DNA of 64,000 bases, taken from the NCBI RefSeq assembly GCF_037176765.1, contig NC_090034.1:95084500-95148499 (forward strand), in the 5' to 3' direction. Every line of letters begins with the position of its first letter. The first letter of the stretch is position 1. The stretch is from Anolis sagrei. Taxonomy: Eukaryota > Chordata > Lepidosauria > Squamata > Anolidae. Position numbers and translations under genes: made by a program. Of this stretch, positions 20,995-31,502 are shown in pieces. The notes under the pieces are model-generated. The model saw only the letters and a list, made by a program, of their open reading frames with translations. It was not told the origin of the DNA and made no database searches.

Positions 20995-21740
20995 CACATA
21001 CACTGCCATATAATCCAGATTATCTGCTTTGAACTCGATTATATTAGTCTACACAGCTATATGATCCAGATCAAAGCAGGTAATCTGGATTTTATATGGA
21101 TCTGTAGAAAGTACTAAGATGATATAAGGCTGGATCTAAACTGCCATATAATCCAGATTATCAAATCGGATAATCCGGAATATCTGCTTTAATCTGGATT
21201 ATATGAGGCCCATTGTAGCCTCCTCTACAGTGCCATATATAATGCATATTATCTGCTTTGAACTGGATTATATGGCAGCGTAGACTCAGGGCCCTTCCAC
21301 ACAGCGCTATATCCCAGAATATCAAGGCAGAGCATTCCACAATATCTGCTTTGAACTGGGTTATATGAGTCCACACTCAGATAATATGGGATTTTTTGCC
21401 TTGATATTCTGGGATATAGCGCTGTGTAGAAGGGCCCTCTGATAATCCTGTTCAAAACAGATAATATAGGAGCCCCCGGTTGGCACAGTGGGTTAAACTG
21501 AAGACCGACAGGTCGCAGGTTTGAATCTGGGAAGAGCGCAGATGAGCTCCCTCTGTCAGCTCCGGCTCCCCATGCGGACACATGAGAGAAGCCTCCCATA
21601 AGAATGGTAACGCGTAAAAAACATCCTGCCGTCCCCTGGAAAACGTCCTTGCAGATGGCCAATTCTCTCACACCAGAAGTGACTTGCAGTTTCTCAAGTC
21701 ACTCCTGATATTCTGGATTATATGGCAATGTAGAAGGAGG
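20995..21740. repeat. Cluster of TATAATCCAG-type MITE copies
   Basis: Repeated ATAATCCAGATTATCTGCTT and CTTTGAACTGGATTATATGG units in both orientations, ending with a foldback AGGGCCCTTCCACACAGCGC / GCGCTGTGTAGAAGGGCCCT at 21289-21440. A SINE lies inside at 21471-21712. Confidence 0.8.
21471..21712 (+). mobile_element. tRNA-derived SINE, second family
   Basis: GGAGCCCCCGGTTGGCACAG head, GGTCGCAGGTTTGAATC B box, then CCCCTGGAAAACGTCC, CCAATTCTCTCACACCAGAA and CTCAAGTCACTCCTGATA tail. A second copy is at 31862-32066. Confidence 0.88.
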
Positions 21741-22370
21741 CTCAGTTAGACTTCAAGTCCTAGTATTTCATAGCACCGAGGCCTCTTCTACACCACCATA
21801 AAATCCAGATTATCAAAGCAGATAATCCACATTGTCTGCTTTGAACTGATTATATGAGTCTACACTGGCATATAATCCAATTCAACGCAGATAATCTGGA
21901 TTTTATATGGCATTGCAGAAGTGGCCTGAGCCATGGCAATTAAAGTGGTGTCAAACTGCATTCATTCCACAGTGTAGATGTATCATTAGCTGACTATAAC
22001 AAACATATAGGCAAAAAAATAGGAAGATGAATTATTATATTCCACTGTTCACCTTCTTTGTTCAAAGGGCAAAGTGGTGTTTCTGTTTTACAAGGCTGAA
22101 AGTGCATACTTAAGTTGGTTTTACTGCAATTGAAATGTATTTCAGAGATACAGTGACCAAAGATGGAAGGCTGGGCTTGTGTGTGCAAGGTAAAGGTGTG
22201 GAGTGTATTATCGCACGCAGTCACACCCAAGTGCACTCTCTCTTAGTAAAATATAATATAGGGATTTACAAAACCATAATTGGAGGTACATCTAGATGTA
22301 AAGCACTTTGTCACCATGTTAACTGCCCTGGCTCAATGCCATGGGACCCTGAGAGTTACTTACTTACTTA
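21741..22370. repeat. MITE-rich intergenic block
   Basis: 21755-21985 is a hAT-type MITE right half (GTGGTGTCAAACTGCATT) with a TATAATCCAG-type MITE nested at 21782-21930. 22290-22350 is another half. 21990-22290 is unassigned. Confidence 0.6.
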
Positions 22371-22375
22371 CTTAC

Positions 22376-22800
22376 TTAGGCAATCCCTCGTTGTCCGAGT
22401 AGGATAGTCTTCCAAGGTCAGTGTACTAGTGGTGGGTCAGTAGGTGACTGTGGAGCCCTATTCTTGATCTGCATCTTTTCCCACAGTGAGGGCATCGGTT
22501 TCCAGGTGGAAGGCGGTCCCAGTCGGGGTTGGCTTGACGGGCCTTCCTCTTGGCATGTTTCTCTCTTTCGTCCTCCATTCGTGCCTCTTCAAATTCTACA
22601 GCGCTGCTGGTCACAGCTGACCTCACAGCATTCTGAGGTCTCCTGTAAGACTAACATAGTCCTTTACTCTCCAACAACTGCCATCCCAGCTTTTGTGAAA
22701 TTCTACAGCACTGCTGGTCACAGCTGACCTCCAGCTGGAGCGCTCAAGGGCCAGGGCCTCCCAGTTCTCAGTGTCTTTAAGGTTGGCTTTGAGCCCACTT
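22376..22800 (-). mobile_element. Non-LTR LINE 3' end, first copy
   Basis: Minus-strand frame 22626-22426 ends in a CCHH finger, CPHCGKRCRSRIGLHSHLLTHH, typical of the C-terminus of some LINE ORF2 proteins. GGCGGTCCCAGTCGGGGTTG is shared with the copy at 22882. Confidence 0.65.
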
Positions 22801-22881
22801 TAAATCTCTTTTTCCTGGAAAGATAAAACAAAATGGACTCTGATGAATTGGTATAAGTATATAGTTAATTGTTGTTGTTGT

Positions 22882-23640
22882 TAGGCGATCCCTCGTAGTC
22901 CGAGTAGGATTGTCACCCAAGGTGTACTAGCGGTGGGTCCGTAGGTGACTGTGGAGCCCTATTCTTGACCTGCATGTTCTCCCGCAGTGAGGGTATTGGT
23001 TTCCAGATGGAAGGCGGTCCCCGTCGGGGTTGGCTTGACGCGCCTTCCTCTTGGAACATTTCTATCTGTCGTCCTCCATTCATGCTTCTTCAAATTCTGC
23101 AGTATTGGAGATCAGCTGTGATCAGATCACAGCTGATCTCCAGCTGGAGCACTCAAGGGCCAGGGCTTCCCAGTTCTCGGTGTCTATGCCAGACTTTTTA
23201 AGGTTGGCTTTGAGCCCATCTTCAAATCTCTTTTCCTGTCCTCCAACATTCCGTTTTCCGTTCTTGAATTCGGAGTAGAGCAACTGCTTTGGGAGATGGT
23301 GGTCGGGCATCCAGACAACGTGGCCACTCCAGCAGAGTTGATGGAGGAGGACCATCGCTTCATTGCTGGTGGTCTTTGCTTCTTCCAGCACGCTGACATT
23401 TGTTCGCTTTTCTTCCAAAGAGATTTGCAGGATTTTCCAGAGGCAATGCTGATGGAATTGTTCCAGGAGTGATGTCTGTAGACAGTCCACATCTTGCAGG
23501 CATATAGCAGGGTTGGGAGGACAATAGCTTTATAATCAAGCACCTTGGTATCCCTACGGATGTCCCGGTTCTCAAACACTCTCTGCTTCATTCGGAAAAA
23601 AGCTGCACTCGCAGAGCTCAGGCAGTGTTATATTTCAGTT
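22882..23640 (-). mobile_element. Non-LTR LINE 3' part, second longer copy
   Basis: Remnants of ORF2 C-terminus on the minus strand: ENRDIRRDTKVLDYKAIVLP, CWSGHVVWMPDHHLPKQLLY, FEDGLKANLKKSGIDTENWE. Split over frames. Clade not assigned. Confidence 0.7.
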
Positions 23641-23884
23641 TCAGTGTTGACTTTTGTGGAAAGGTGGCTGCCAAGGTAGCAGAAATGGCCAACATTTTCT
23701 AATGTTATAGTTTGTTGAGAGTTATAGTTTGGTGAGGCACCAGGACTTATTTGGTAAAGAAGATGAAAGACCTTGGAAAACTACAACTCCCAGAATCTGA
23801 GCCTGGGCACTTAAAGTGGTGACAAACTACACTAATTAATTCTATTATTGATTCACCCTCTAATTGCAAGGCAAGGGAAGCCTA

Positions 23885-24013
23885 AGGGCCTTTCCACACA
23901 GTCATATAACCCAGAATATAATCCACAAATGGGTTATTTGAGTCCACACTGCTATATATTCCAGTTCAGAGCAGATAATGTGGGATTTTATTCAGTTGTG
24001 TGGAAGGGGCCTG
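23885..24013. repeat. Hairpin MITE, near complete
   Basis: GGGCCTTTCCACACAGTCAT at one end and TTGTGTGGAAGGGGCCTGA at the other, with CCACACTGCTATATATTCCA in the middle. Confidence 0.8.
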
Positions 24014-24049
24014 AGAGTGAATGGGAGAAACACCATTCTAATATTATTG

Positions 24050-24270
24050 TCTTAGTAAAAACGGGGGTAATGCCAAACAGAACACGCCGCCTTGTAAGCG
24101 AACGCGAACCGTACAGTTTTGTCCTTTCCTAGCCACCGTTGGGATAGCCTTCCGCGGCCTCCTTCGTTGGGCAAAACCATTCGACAAAGGAAGGGAGGGG
24201 GGAGGGGAGTTCATCCTTGAAAGTGGTTTCGCCCAGGCGCAGATTTGCTCTGCTGCCTCTGCTGCAGGTT
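24050..24270. promoter_or_regulatory. Orphan CpG-dense block, candidate promoter or first exon
   Basis: About 14 CpGs lie within roughly 180 bp (for example GCGAACGCGAACCG, TTCCGCGG, TTTCGCCCAGGCGC), while the surroundings are CpG-poor. It ends at CTGCTGCAG/GTTTGTAT, which could serve as a plus-strand splice donor at 24268. It is the only such block between the ETHE1 promoter and ZNF575 exon 1 and matches no repeat copy in the window. Function is inferred only. Confidence 0.35.
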
Positions 24271-24609
24271 TGTATATATATATATTGTTGTACTGTTGAC
24301 ACTGCTTCTGTTTAATTGCGTTTGCTATGCTGGATTGTGCTGTTTTTCTTCTTCTTATATGTAATTCAGATGTCTATTATTATTATTAATAATAATAATT
24401 CTTCCAAGCAACCCAAAAACTTGTATGCAAAAGCAAACTGCTGCAGCTTTTCCTAACTTGGGTCTTCCTCCTCCTTAAGAACTTTCCCCATCTTGATCAC
24501 TTTCTATTTTTCCTGCTTTTGATAGTTTATACTAGTATAGTCACTATATCTTTTTTTTTAAAACTACAGTGGGTCCTTGGTGTCTGTTGGGATTTGTTTC
24601 CAGGACCTA

Positions 24610-24794
24610 CAATTGATACCAAAATCTATGGATCCCCAAGTCCTATGATAGACAGTAGTGTTCAATAGGGAAATATGAAGCCTTGGAATTCATTGGAGTC
24701 TCCTCTGCAGTTTTTAAAGGAGAGGCTGGATGGCCATCTGTCTGGAGTGCTTTGATTGTGTCTTCCTGCATGGCGGAAAAGGGTTTGACTAGAT
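24610..24794 (+). repeat. Composite repeat with CR1 tail, copy A
   Basis: ATTGATACCAAAATCTATGG, TCCTATGATAGACAGTAGTG, then a CR1-type end (GAGAGGCTGGATGGCCATCT). Nearly identical to 26408-26590. Cut at the right by a SINE. Confidence 0.75.
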
Positions 24795-25123
24795 AGCCCC
24801 CGGTGGCACAGTGGGTTAAAGCACTGAGCTGCTGAGCTTGTTGATCGAAAGGTCGCGGGTTCGATTCCGGGGAGCGGCGTGAGCTTCCGCTGTCAGCCCT
24901 AGCTTCTGCCAACCTAGCAGTTCGAAAACATGCAAATGTGAGTAGATCAATAGGTACTCCTCCAGCGGGAAGGTAACGGCGCTCCATGCAGTCATGCCAG
25001 CCACATGACCTTGGAGGTGTCTACGGACAACGCTGGCTCTTTGGCTTAGAAATGGAGATGAGCACCACACCTCAGAGTCAGACATGACTGGACTTAATGT
25101 CAGGGGACTACCTTTACCTTTAA
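24795..25123 (+). mobile_element. Sauria-type tRNA SINE, near full length
   Basis: AGCCCCCGGTGGCACAGTGG head, GGTCGCGGGTTCGATTCC B box, CCACATGACCTTGGAGGTGT body, CTACCTTTACCTTTAA tail. Inserted into the CR1 tail of copy A. Confidence 0.92.
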
Positions 25124-26405
25124 CATCTCCCGAAGGACTCGGTGCGGCTTACAAGAGGCCAAAGCCCAACACATCTGTGGAACATCCTTCCCGTGGACAT
25201 CAGACTGGCTCCTTCCCTGATGATATTCCGCAGGAAACTAAAGACTTGGCTGTTCAAGAAGGCGTTTGAAGAAGAAGTGCAATAAGTGGTAATGACGACA
25301 GGAATGGAACAACGGAAAATGATACTGGATTGTGGTTTAGACGATGAGACGACGTGGAATGGCTTTTGTAGTATTGATGATGTTTTTTTGATCATGATGT
25401 TTTTGGTTAATGCTGGACTGGTTATTTTAGATTGTGTCTTGAATTTTGAACCTTGTTCTTTCTATGTTGTACACCGCTGTGAGTCGCCCCCGGGCTGAGA
25501 ACAGCGGTATATAAGCAAAGTAAATAAATAAATAAATAAACAACAGCATAACAAATACAACCATAAATAAACTCATAAAGCAAAGCAATAAACATTAAAA
25601 CAATAACAATAAGCATTAGACAGTAACACCACGACGCATTTAAAAACTGAGGCCGGGCCAAATGTAATGAATAAAATTTAAAAAATGCTGGACATGACAG
25701 GTGAAAGGGATAGGTTTTTGGAGATAGGTACGGTGTGCAGACAATCTTAAATCTTAATCTTAATTTTTCAACAGAAAGGAGGAAACCATGAAAATGAACA
25801 AGATCTGGCTACCAGTATTAAAAAGTTCTAAAATTGCAACAGCAAAAACAGCAGAGAGGAAACAGGCAGGGATATCTAATTACCTTTCAAGAAGAGTTTG
25901 CTCCAGGCACAGTCAGCCCATTGTATGCTAATCAAGGTGGTCAGTTGAAATATTCACACCTAGCCCAACTGACAAAAGTCCTTTGTCCCACCCTGGTCAT
26001 TCCACAGATATATAAACCCTTTTTCCTAGTTCCAACAGACCTCACTACCTCTGAGGATGCTTGCCATAGATGCAGGAGAAACGTCAGGAGAAATGCCTCT
26101 AGAACATGGCCATATAGCCCGAAAAAACCCACAAGAACTTAATCTTAAATCTCTAGTAAAGTGCATTTGGGATATGATGCTAAGAGTTTCCTATTCTGGG
26201 AAGGCACACTGGAACAGCCATGTCTTCAAGCTCTTCCTAAAGACTGCCAACGTTGGGGCTTGTCTGATGTCCTTGGGGAAAGAGTTCCAGAGTCGGGGGG
26301 CCACCACAGAGAAGACCCTGTCACTCGTCCCCCAACGCATTTGCGACGCAGGTGGGATCGTGAGCAGGGCCTCTCCAGATGATCGGAGAGATTGTGTGGG
26401 TTCAT
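25124..26405. mobile_element. Nested L2-like and Penelope-like fragments
   Basis: Minus-strand L2-like pieces (25122-25165, 25545-25755, 26140-26405) appear to be one element split by a plus-strand L2-like 3' end (25166-25544: CATCCTTCCCGTGGACATCA to TACACCGCTGTGAGTCGCC and an AAAT tail) and by a plus-strand Penelope-like tail (25765-26140: AACAGAAAGGAGGAAACC, GAGGATGCTTGCCATAGATG). The 26.2 kb piece still encodes SLRSSGEALL and VVAPRLWNSFP on the minus strand. Confidence 0.65.
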
Positions 26406-26407
26406 AT

Positions 26408-26632
26408 AATTGATACCGAAATCTATGGATCCCCAAGTCCTATGATAGACAGTAGTGTTCAATTGGGAAATATGAAGCCTTGGAATCCATTGGAGTCTCA
26501 TCTGCAGTTTTTAAAGGAGAGGCTGGATGGCCATCTGTCTGGAGTGCTTTGATTGTGTCTTCCTGCATGGCAGAAAAGGGTTTGACTGGATGGCCCTTGG
26601 AGTCTCTTCCAACTCTATATGATTCTATGAAG
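26408..26632 (+). repeat. Composite repeat with CR1 tail, copy B
   Basis: Near copy of 24610-24794, here continuing through GGCCCTTGGAGTCTCTTCC to a CR1 terminus GATTCTATGAAG. Confidence 0.75.
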
Positions 26633-26735
26633 TCTGCCTGTTCTTAATCTCAAGTAGATTAAAATTCTCATTGGTTGAAGCACAGAGTTGCCGAACTCTT
26701 GTAACAGGAATCTTTACTCTCATAAGAGTTTATAG

Positions 26736-27098
26736 CAGGGGTCCTCAAACTTTTTAAACAGAGGGCCAGGTCACAGTTCCTCAAACTGTTGGAGGGCCGG
26801 ATTATAATTAGAAAAAAATAATAATTTGAATTCCTATGCACACTGCACATATCTTATTTGTAGTGCAAATACAATTAAAAACAATACAATAATTAAAATG
26901 AAGAACAATTTTAACAAATATAAACTTATTAGTACTTAAACGGGAAGTGTGGGCCTGCTTTTGGCTGGTAAGATAGGATTGTTGTCGTTGTTGTGTGCTT
27001 TCAAGTCGTTTCTGTCTTAAGTTGACCCTGAGCGAGGGCCGGGTAAATGACCTTGGAGGGCCAAATCTGGCCCCGGGGCCTTAGTTTGAGGACCCTTG
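26736..27098. mobile_element. hAT element (CAGGGGTCCTCAAACT ends)
   Basis: Inverted ends CAGGGGTCCTCAAACT and AGTTTGAGGACCCTTG, with a perfect 8-bp target duplication GTTTATAG at 26728-26735 and 27099-27106. A SINE scrap (GTCGTTGTTGTGTGCTTTC) sits at about 26975-27028. Confidence 0.9.
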
Positions 27099-27106
27099 GT
27101 TTATAG

Positions 27107-27410
27107 GGGTTTTTTTGGGAGGAAAAAAGCTGTTAATGGTGTATACATTTTGGAGGACATGCAGTATATGTTTGTGTTTCCATGTAACTTATGTGTGTGT
27201 GATATATTTGTGTGTGTGTTCATGGTGCAACCCCATGAATTTCTTAGGGTTTTCTTAGGAAGTACTCAAAGGTAATTCTTCTAGTTCTTTCCTCTGAAAT
27301 TTAGTGACATATTTTGTGTAGAGCAAGAGAAAGACAGAAAGAGAGAGAATACACACTCACACACAGAGCTGCCCTGAGTCCCTTCGGGGAGAGAGGTGCA
27401 GGTTAGAAAT
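27107..27410. other. Intergenic, TG-rich, no gene seen
   Basis: Short GTGTGT tracts. 27368-27410 resembles a SINE/LINE tail (GAGTCCCTTCGGGGAGAG). Confidence 0.5.
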
Positions 27411-27411
27411 A

Positions 27412-27451
<40 letters not shown>

Positions 27452-28560
27452 TTACTGACACAAAAACACAGTGTGTCACAGCAAACGAGATCTATATGCT
27501 GGATTTCGTATCACAAAATCACAAGGTGAACACTTCCCAAGCATCTAGGACTGCGTGATGTATGTATGTTATTATTATTTGAAACACAACAAGATGAGTC
27601 CACAGCAGACACTCTGTTGGCTGTTGAATTGGATCACATGTCAGACACTTCCCAAGTGTCTAAAGACTATGTGATGTATTGGCGAATAATGCATGCAGAT
27701 CCCAGTAAGGTGGCCTTCTGCAGCTGGCAGATGGTAATTTTGTCAGCACCGATTGTGTTTAAGTGCAGGCCAAGGTCTTTAGGCACTGCACCCTGTGTGC
27801 CGATCACCACTGGGACCACCTTTACTGGTTTGTGCCAGAGTCTTTGCAGTTCGATTTTTAAATTCTCATATCGTGTTTGCTTTTCCAGTTGTTTTTCTTC
27901 AATCCTGCTGTTGCCTGGGATTGTGACATCGATGATCCATACTTTGTTTTTCAACACGATCGTGAGGTCAGGAGTATTGTGCTCCAAAACTCTGTCTGTC
28001 TGAATTTGGAAGTCCCAGAGTAGTTTGATGTGTTCATTTTCAGGCTTGTGATCCTACCAATTCTTTGTCACAGGCAGATGGTATTTGTGGCACAAGCTCC
28101 AATTAATCATCTGAGCAACAGTGTTGTGCCTCTGCTTGTAGTCTGTCTGCGTGACCTTCTTGCAGCAGTTGAGGATGGGATCTATTGTTTCATCTGCTTC
28201 CTTGCAGAGTCTACATTTGGGATCTGTTGCTGACTTTTCAATTCTGGCTCTGATGGCATTGGTTCTAATGGCTTGTCCTTGGGCTGCCAGAATCAGGCCC
28301 TCCGTCTCTTTTTCCAAAGTTCCATTTGTGAGCCAGAGCCATGTTTTTTCTTTGTCAATTAGGCTCTCAATTTTTTCCAGGCACTGTCCATGGAGAGCCT
28401 TCTTTCGCCAGTTTTCTCTTTGCTCTGGATTGTGTTTTTAGGGTATTCACTCTTTGTCTTTTGCACTTGAAGCAGTTTACTAGTATTGACTTCCCTCAAT
28501 GTTGGTTCTTGACTGTCTTTCACATAATCTGCCAGTGCATGTTGTTGTTGTTGTTGTGGT
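27411..28560 (-). mobile_element. R4-like LINE with REL endonuclease remnant
   Basis: After an ATT tail (27411-27451), the minus strand carries a 3' UTR, a PD-(D/E)XK-like endonuclease segment (HNTPDLTIVLKNKVWIIDVT; KVVPVVIGTQGAVPKDLG; LQKATLLGSACIIRQ) and, further upstream, a zinc knuckle with CRLCKEADETIDPILNCC and YKQRHNTVAQ. The order knuckle, nuclease, UTR is that of LINEs with a restriction-like endonuclease such as R4. Frames are disrupted. Confidence 0.75.
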
Positions 28561-29040
28561 TAGAAACACAACAAGATTAGTACACAGCAAACAAGATCAC
28601 TATGCTGCGGTTGTATTGGATGACACGTCGGACACTTCCTAAGTGTCTAAGACTGTGTGATGTATCGGTGAATAATGTGTGCAGATCCCGGTAATTATAT
28701 ATTAGTATTATTAAAAGAGTATTAGTAAAATTATAGTTATATTATTATTATTTGAAAGACAACAAGAGAGAGTCCACAACAGACACTCTGCTGACTGTTG
28801 AATTGGATCACACATCGGACACTTCCCAAGTGTCTAGGACTGTGTGATGTATCGGGAAATAATGCATGCAGATCCAAGTAGGGTGGCCTTTTGCAGCTGA
28901 AAAATAGTAATTTTGTCAGCGCCGATTGTGTTTAAGTGTAGGTCAAGGCCTTTAGGCACTGCACACAGTGTGCCGATCACCACCGGGACTACCTTTACTG
29001 GCTTGTGTCAGTCTTTGCAGCTCAATCTATTTGTTTTATC
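28561..29040 (-). mobile_element. R4-like LINE 3' fragments, two copies
   Basis: 28570-28700 and 28745-29030 repeat GACACTTCC(C/T)AAGTGTCTA, GTGATGTATCG and the nuclease region (GTGCCGATCACCAC). ATT runs separate them. Confidence 0.7.
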
Positions 29041-29219
29041 TTTATTATTATTATTGTTGTTGTTATTATTGCCTAATTCTCTTCCCCTGTCTATACATAT
29101 TTTGTCTTATAGCATCTCCCAATCCCCAAACCTGCCTGTCGGTTAACCGAGAGTCTTCTGTATATATGAGTGTGTGGGTATGTTTGTATATATGATATAT
29201 GTGTGCATCTCTCTCTCTT

Positions 29220-29447
29220 TATCAGTGCATGTGCCTAGATTGGAAGGAGGCAGGCAGACCCCACTCCCCTCCCTCCCTCCGTCACAGTGACGTCATTGGG
29301 TCTGCTCTCTGTCCTCTGCCCCTCCCTCCTGGAGAAAAGGACCCTTCCCTGTTTCCAGCCTCTGCTTGGGGGATCCTCTGCTTGGCCGACCAGGGCCGGG
29401 ATGCTGGGAGGCTTCCAGGCTTGGCCCCCCGAGGGGAGGAGGAGAGC
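29220..29447 (+). promoter_or_regulatory. ZNF575 promoter with CRE and inverted CCAAT
   Basis: GC-rich block before exon 1. A full palindromic CRE, TGACGTCA, lies at 29288-29295, overlapped by ATTGG (inverted CCAAT box) at 29295-29299. GGAGG and CCCTCCC tracts follow. No TATA box placed for initiation is evident. Confidence 0.6.
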
Positions 29448-29520
29448 ATGACCCGCCGAGATCGGCTCATGAAAGGCAGACCCCAGAGGCAGCCCGAGGC
29501 CAGGGGTGGAAAGGGGCCCG
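29448..29520 (+). CDS. ZNF575: ZNF575 exon 1 (5' UTR or N-terminal extension)
   Basis: MTRRDRLMKGRPQRQPEARG and four more codons, ending G/GTGAGT at 29520. It joins in frame to exon 2. If translation starts at 34017, this is 5' UTR. Confidence 0.55.
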
Positions 29521-30775
29521 GTGAGTGATTGCAGAGAGAGATCGAGGATGGATGATGATGGAAGAAGGGGCAGAAGGCCCAGCTGGGTTGCACAGATGCT
29601 GCAATCCTGTGCAATTGTGGGATGCAATGTGGGAAGGAGGGGAGATGCAGTTTGGATTGGGGGGTTAATGATTTGGATTCCTGGTTTGTATGGAAGGAGG
29701 GGAGGGGCAAGGCATTTTCCCTCTCTGTCTGGATCTCCAAATAATACAGTTTGAGTTTTTGCAAGTTTTTCGAGCTCTATGTCCACGTTCCAGAAGCATT
29801 CCCTCCTGACGTTTTTCGTCTGCATCTATGGCAGGCATCCTCAGAGGTTGTGAGGTCTGTTGGAAACAAGGAAAATGGGGTTAATATATCTGTGGAGGGT
29901 CCAGGATGGGAGAAAGAACTCATGTCTGTTGGAGATAGGTGTGAATGTAGCAGTTGGCCACTTTGATTAGCATTTGACAGCCTAGCAGTTTTCAAGGTCT
30001 GGCTTCTTACTGCCTGGGGAAATCCTTTGTTGAGAGGTGATTAGCTGTTCTTGTCTGTAATTCTCCTGTTTTTGAGTGTTCTTTATTTACTGTTATGATT
30101 TTAGAGGTTTTTTTTAATACTGGTAGCCAGATTGATCTGCATGATATGGTCAGTATAGACCAGGCATAGGCAAACTTGGGCCCTCCAGGTGTTTTGGACT
30201 TCAACTCCCACAACTCCTACCGGCTGTTAGGAATTGTGGGAGTTGAAGTCCAAAACACCTGGAGGGCCCAAGTTTCCCCATGTCTGGTATAGACCCAGGT
30301 ACACTGCCATATAATACAGTTTAATGCATCCAGCTGGATTTTAGGCTGGATCCAAACATCCCTACATCCCAGGATCTGATTCCTGGTTATCCTGAAGACT
30401 CATATAAGCAGATAATATGGATCATTTCCTGGGATATAAGGAATTACAGATCCAGCCATAGAATCATATTATTATTATTTGAAATACAACAAGATTAGTC
30501 CACAGCAGACACTCTGCTGGCTATTGTATTGGATCACATGTCGGACACTTCCCAAGTGTCTAGGACTGTGTGATGTATCGGCAAATAATGCGTGCAGATC
30601 CCAGTAAGGTGGCCTTTTGCAGCTGGAAGATGGTAATTTTGTCAGCGCTGGTTGTGTTTAAGTGCAGGCCAGGGTCTTTATGCACTGCACCCACTGTGCC
30701 GATCACCACTGGGATCACTTTGACTGGCTTGTGCCAGAGTCTGGATTTTTATTATTTTTATTTTTTATTATTAGA

Positions 30776-30808
<33 letters not shown>

Positions 30809-31453
30809 GCTATTATTACTATTACTTTTATTGTTACCCAGTTTTCTCTCTCCCGAATGGGACTAAAAGCGGCTTAACATAAAAGCATTAGCATACAGTT
30901 TAAAATACACCAATATGCAAAACACTAAACATCATAGAGTTGGAAGAGAGGATACTGGATATGTTCAGCCTGGAGAAATTTAAATGCCCCCAAGGAACTC
31001 TGTTGACTCTGGGAAATTGACACTTCTGTTTTTATGTTCTATGTTGGTTTTATGTCTGATATAATAGGTTGTTTACATTTTATTCTCATTTGCTAAGTTA
31101 TAATTTGTTTTTATATATTGTGGTGTTTAGTTTTTGTTATTATGTGTCTATTAGTCATTATGTTCAGACATTGAATGTCAGCCTTTTTTGTGATTGGAAT
31201 CTGTCCTGAGTCCCTTTAGGAGGATAGGGCAGAATATAAATTATTATGATTATGATTATTATTATTATTTTACTGACACAAAAACACAGTATGTCACAGC
31301 AAATGAGATCACTATGCTGGATTTCGTATTGCAAAATAACAAGTTGAACACTTCCCAAGCGTCTAGGACTGTGATGTATTATTATTATTATTATTATTAT
31401 TAATTTTATATGGGAATGTTGAGCAGAGACATGTCTAAAGATGTGAAAGGATG

Positions 31454-31502
<49 letters not shown>

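Noticed and set aside
22426-22626. C2H2-like finger as a host zinc-finger gene
   Set aside because: It is the C-terminal knuckle of a LINE ORF2; related LINE sequence follows at 22882-23640.
24795-25123. tRNA gene from A/B-box-like head
   Set aside because: It is the head of a Sauria SINE with body and tail; no cloverleaf was supported. The same holds for the other SINE heads.
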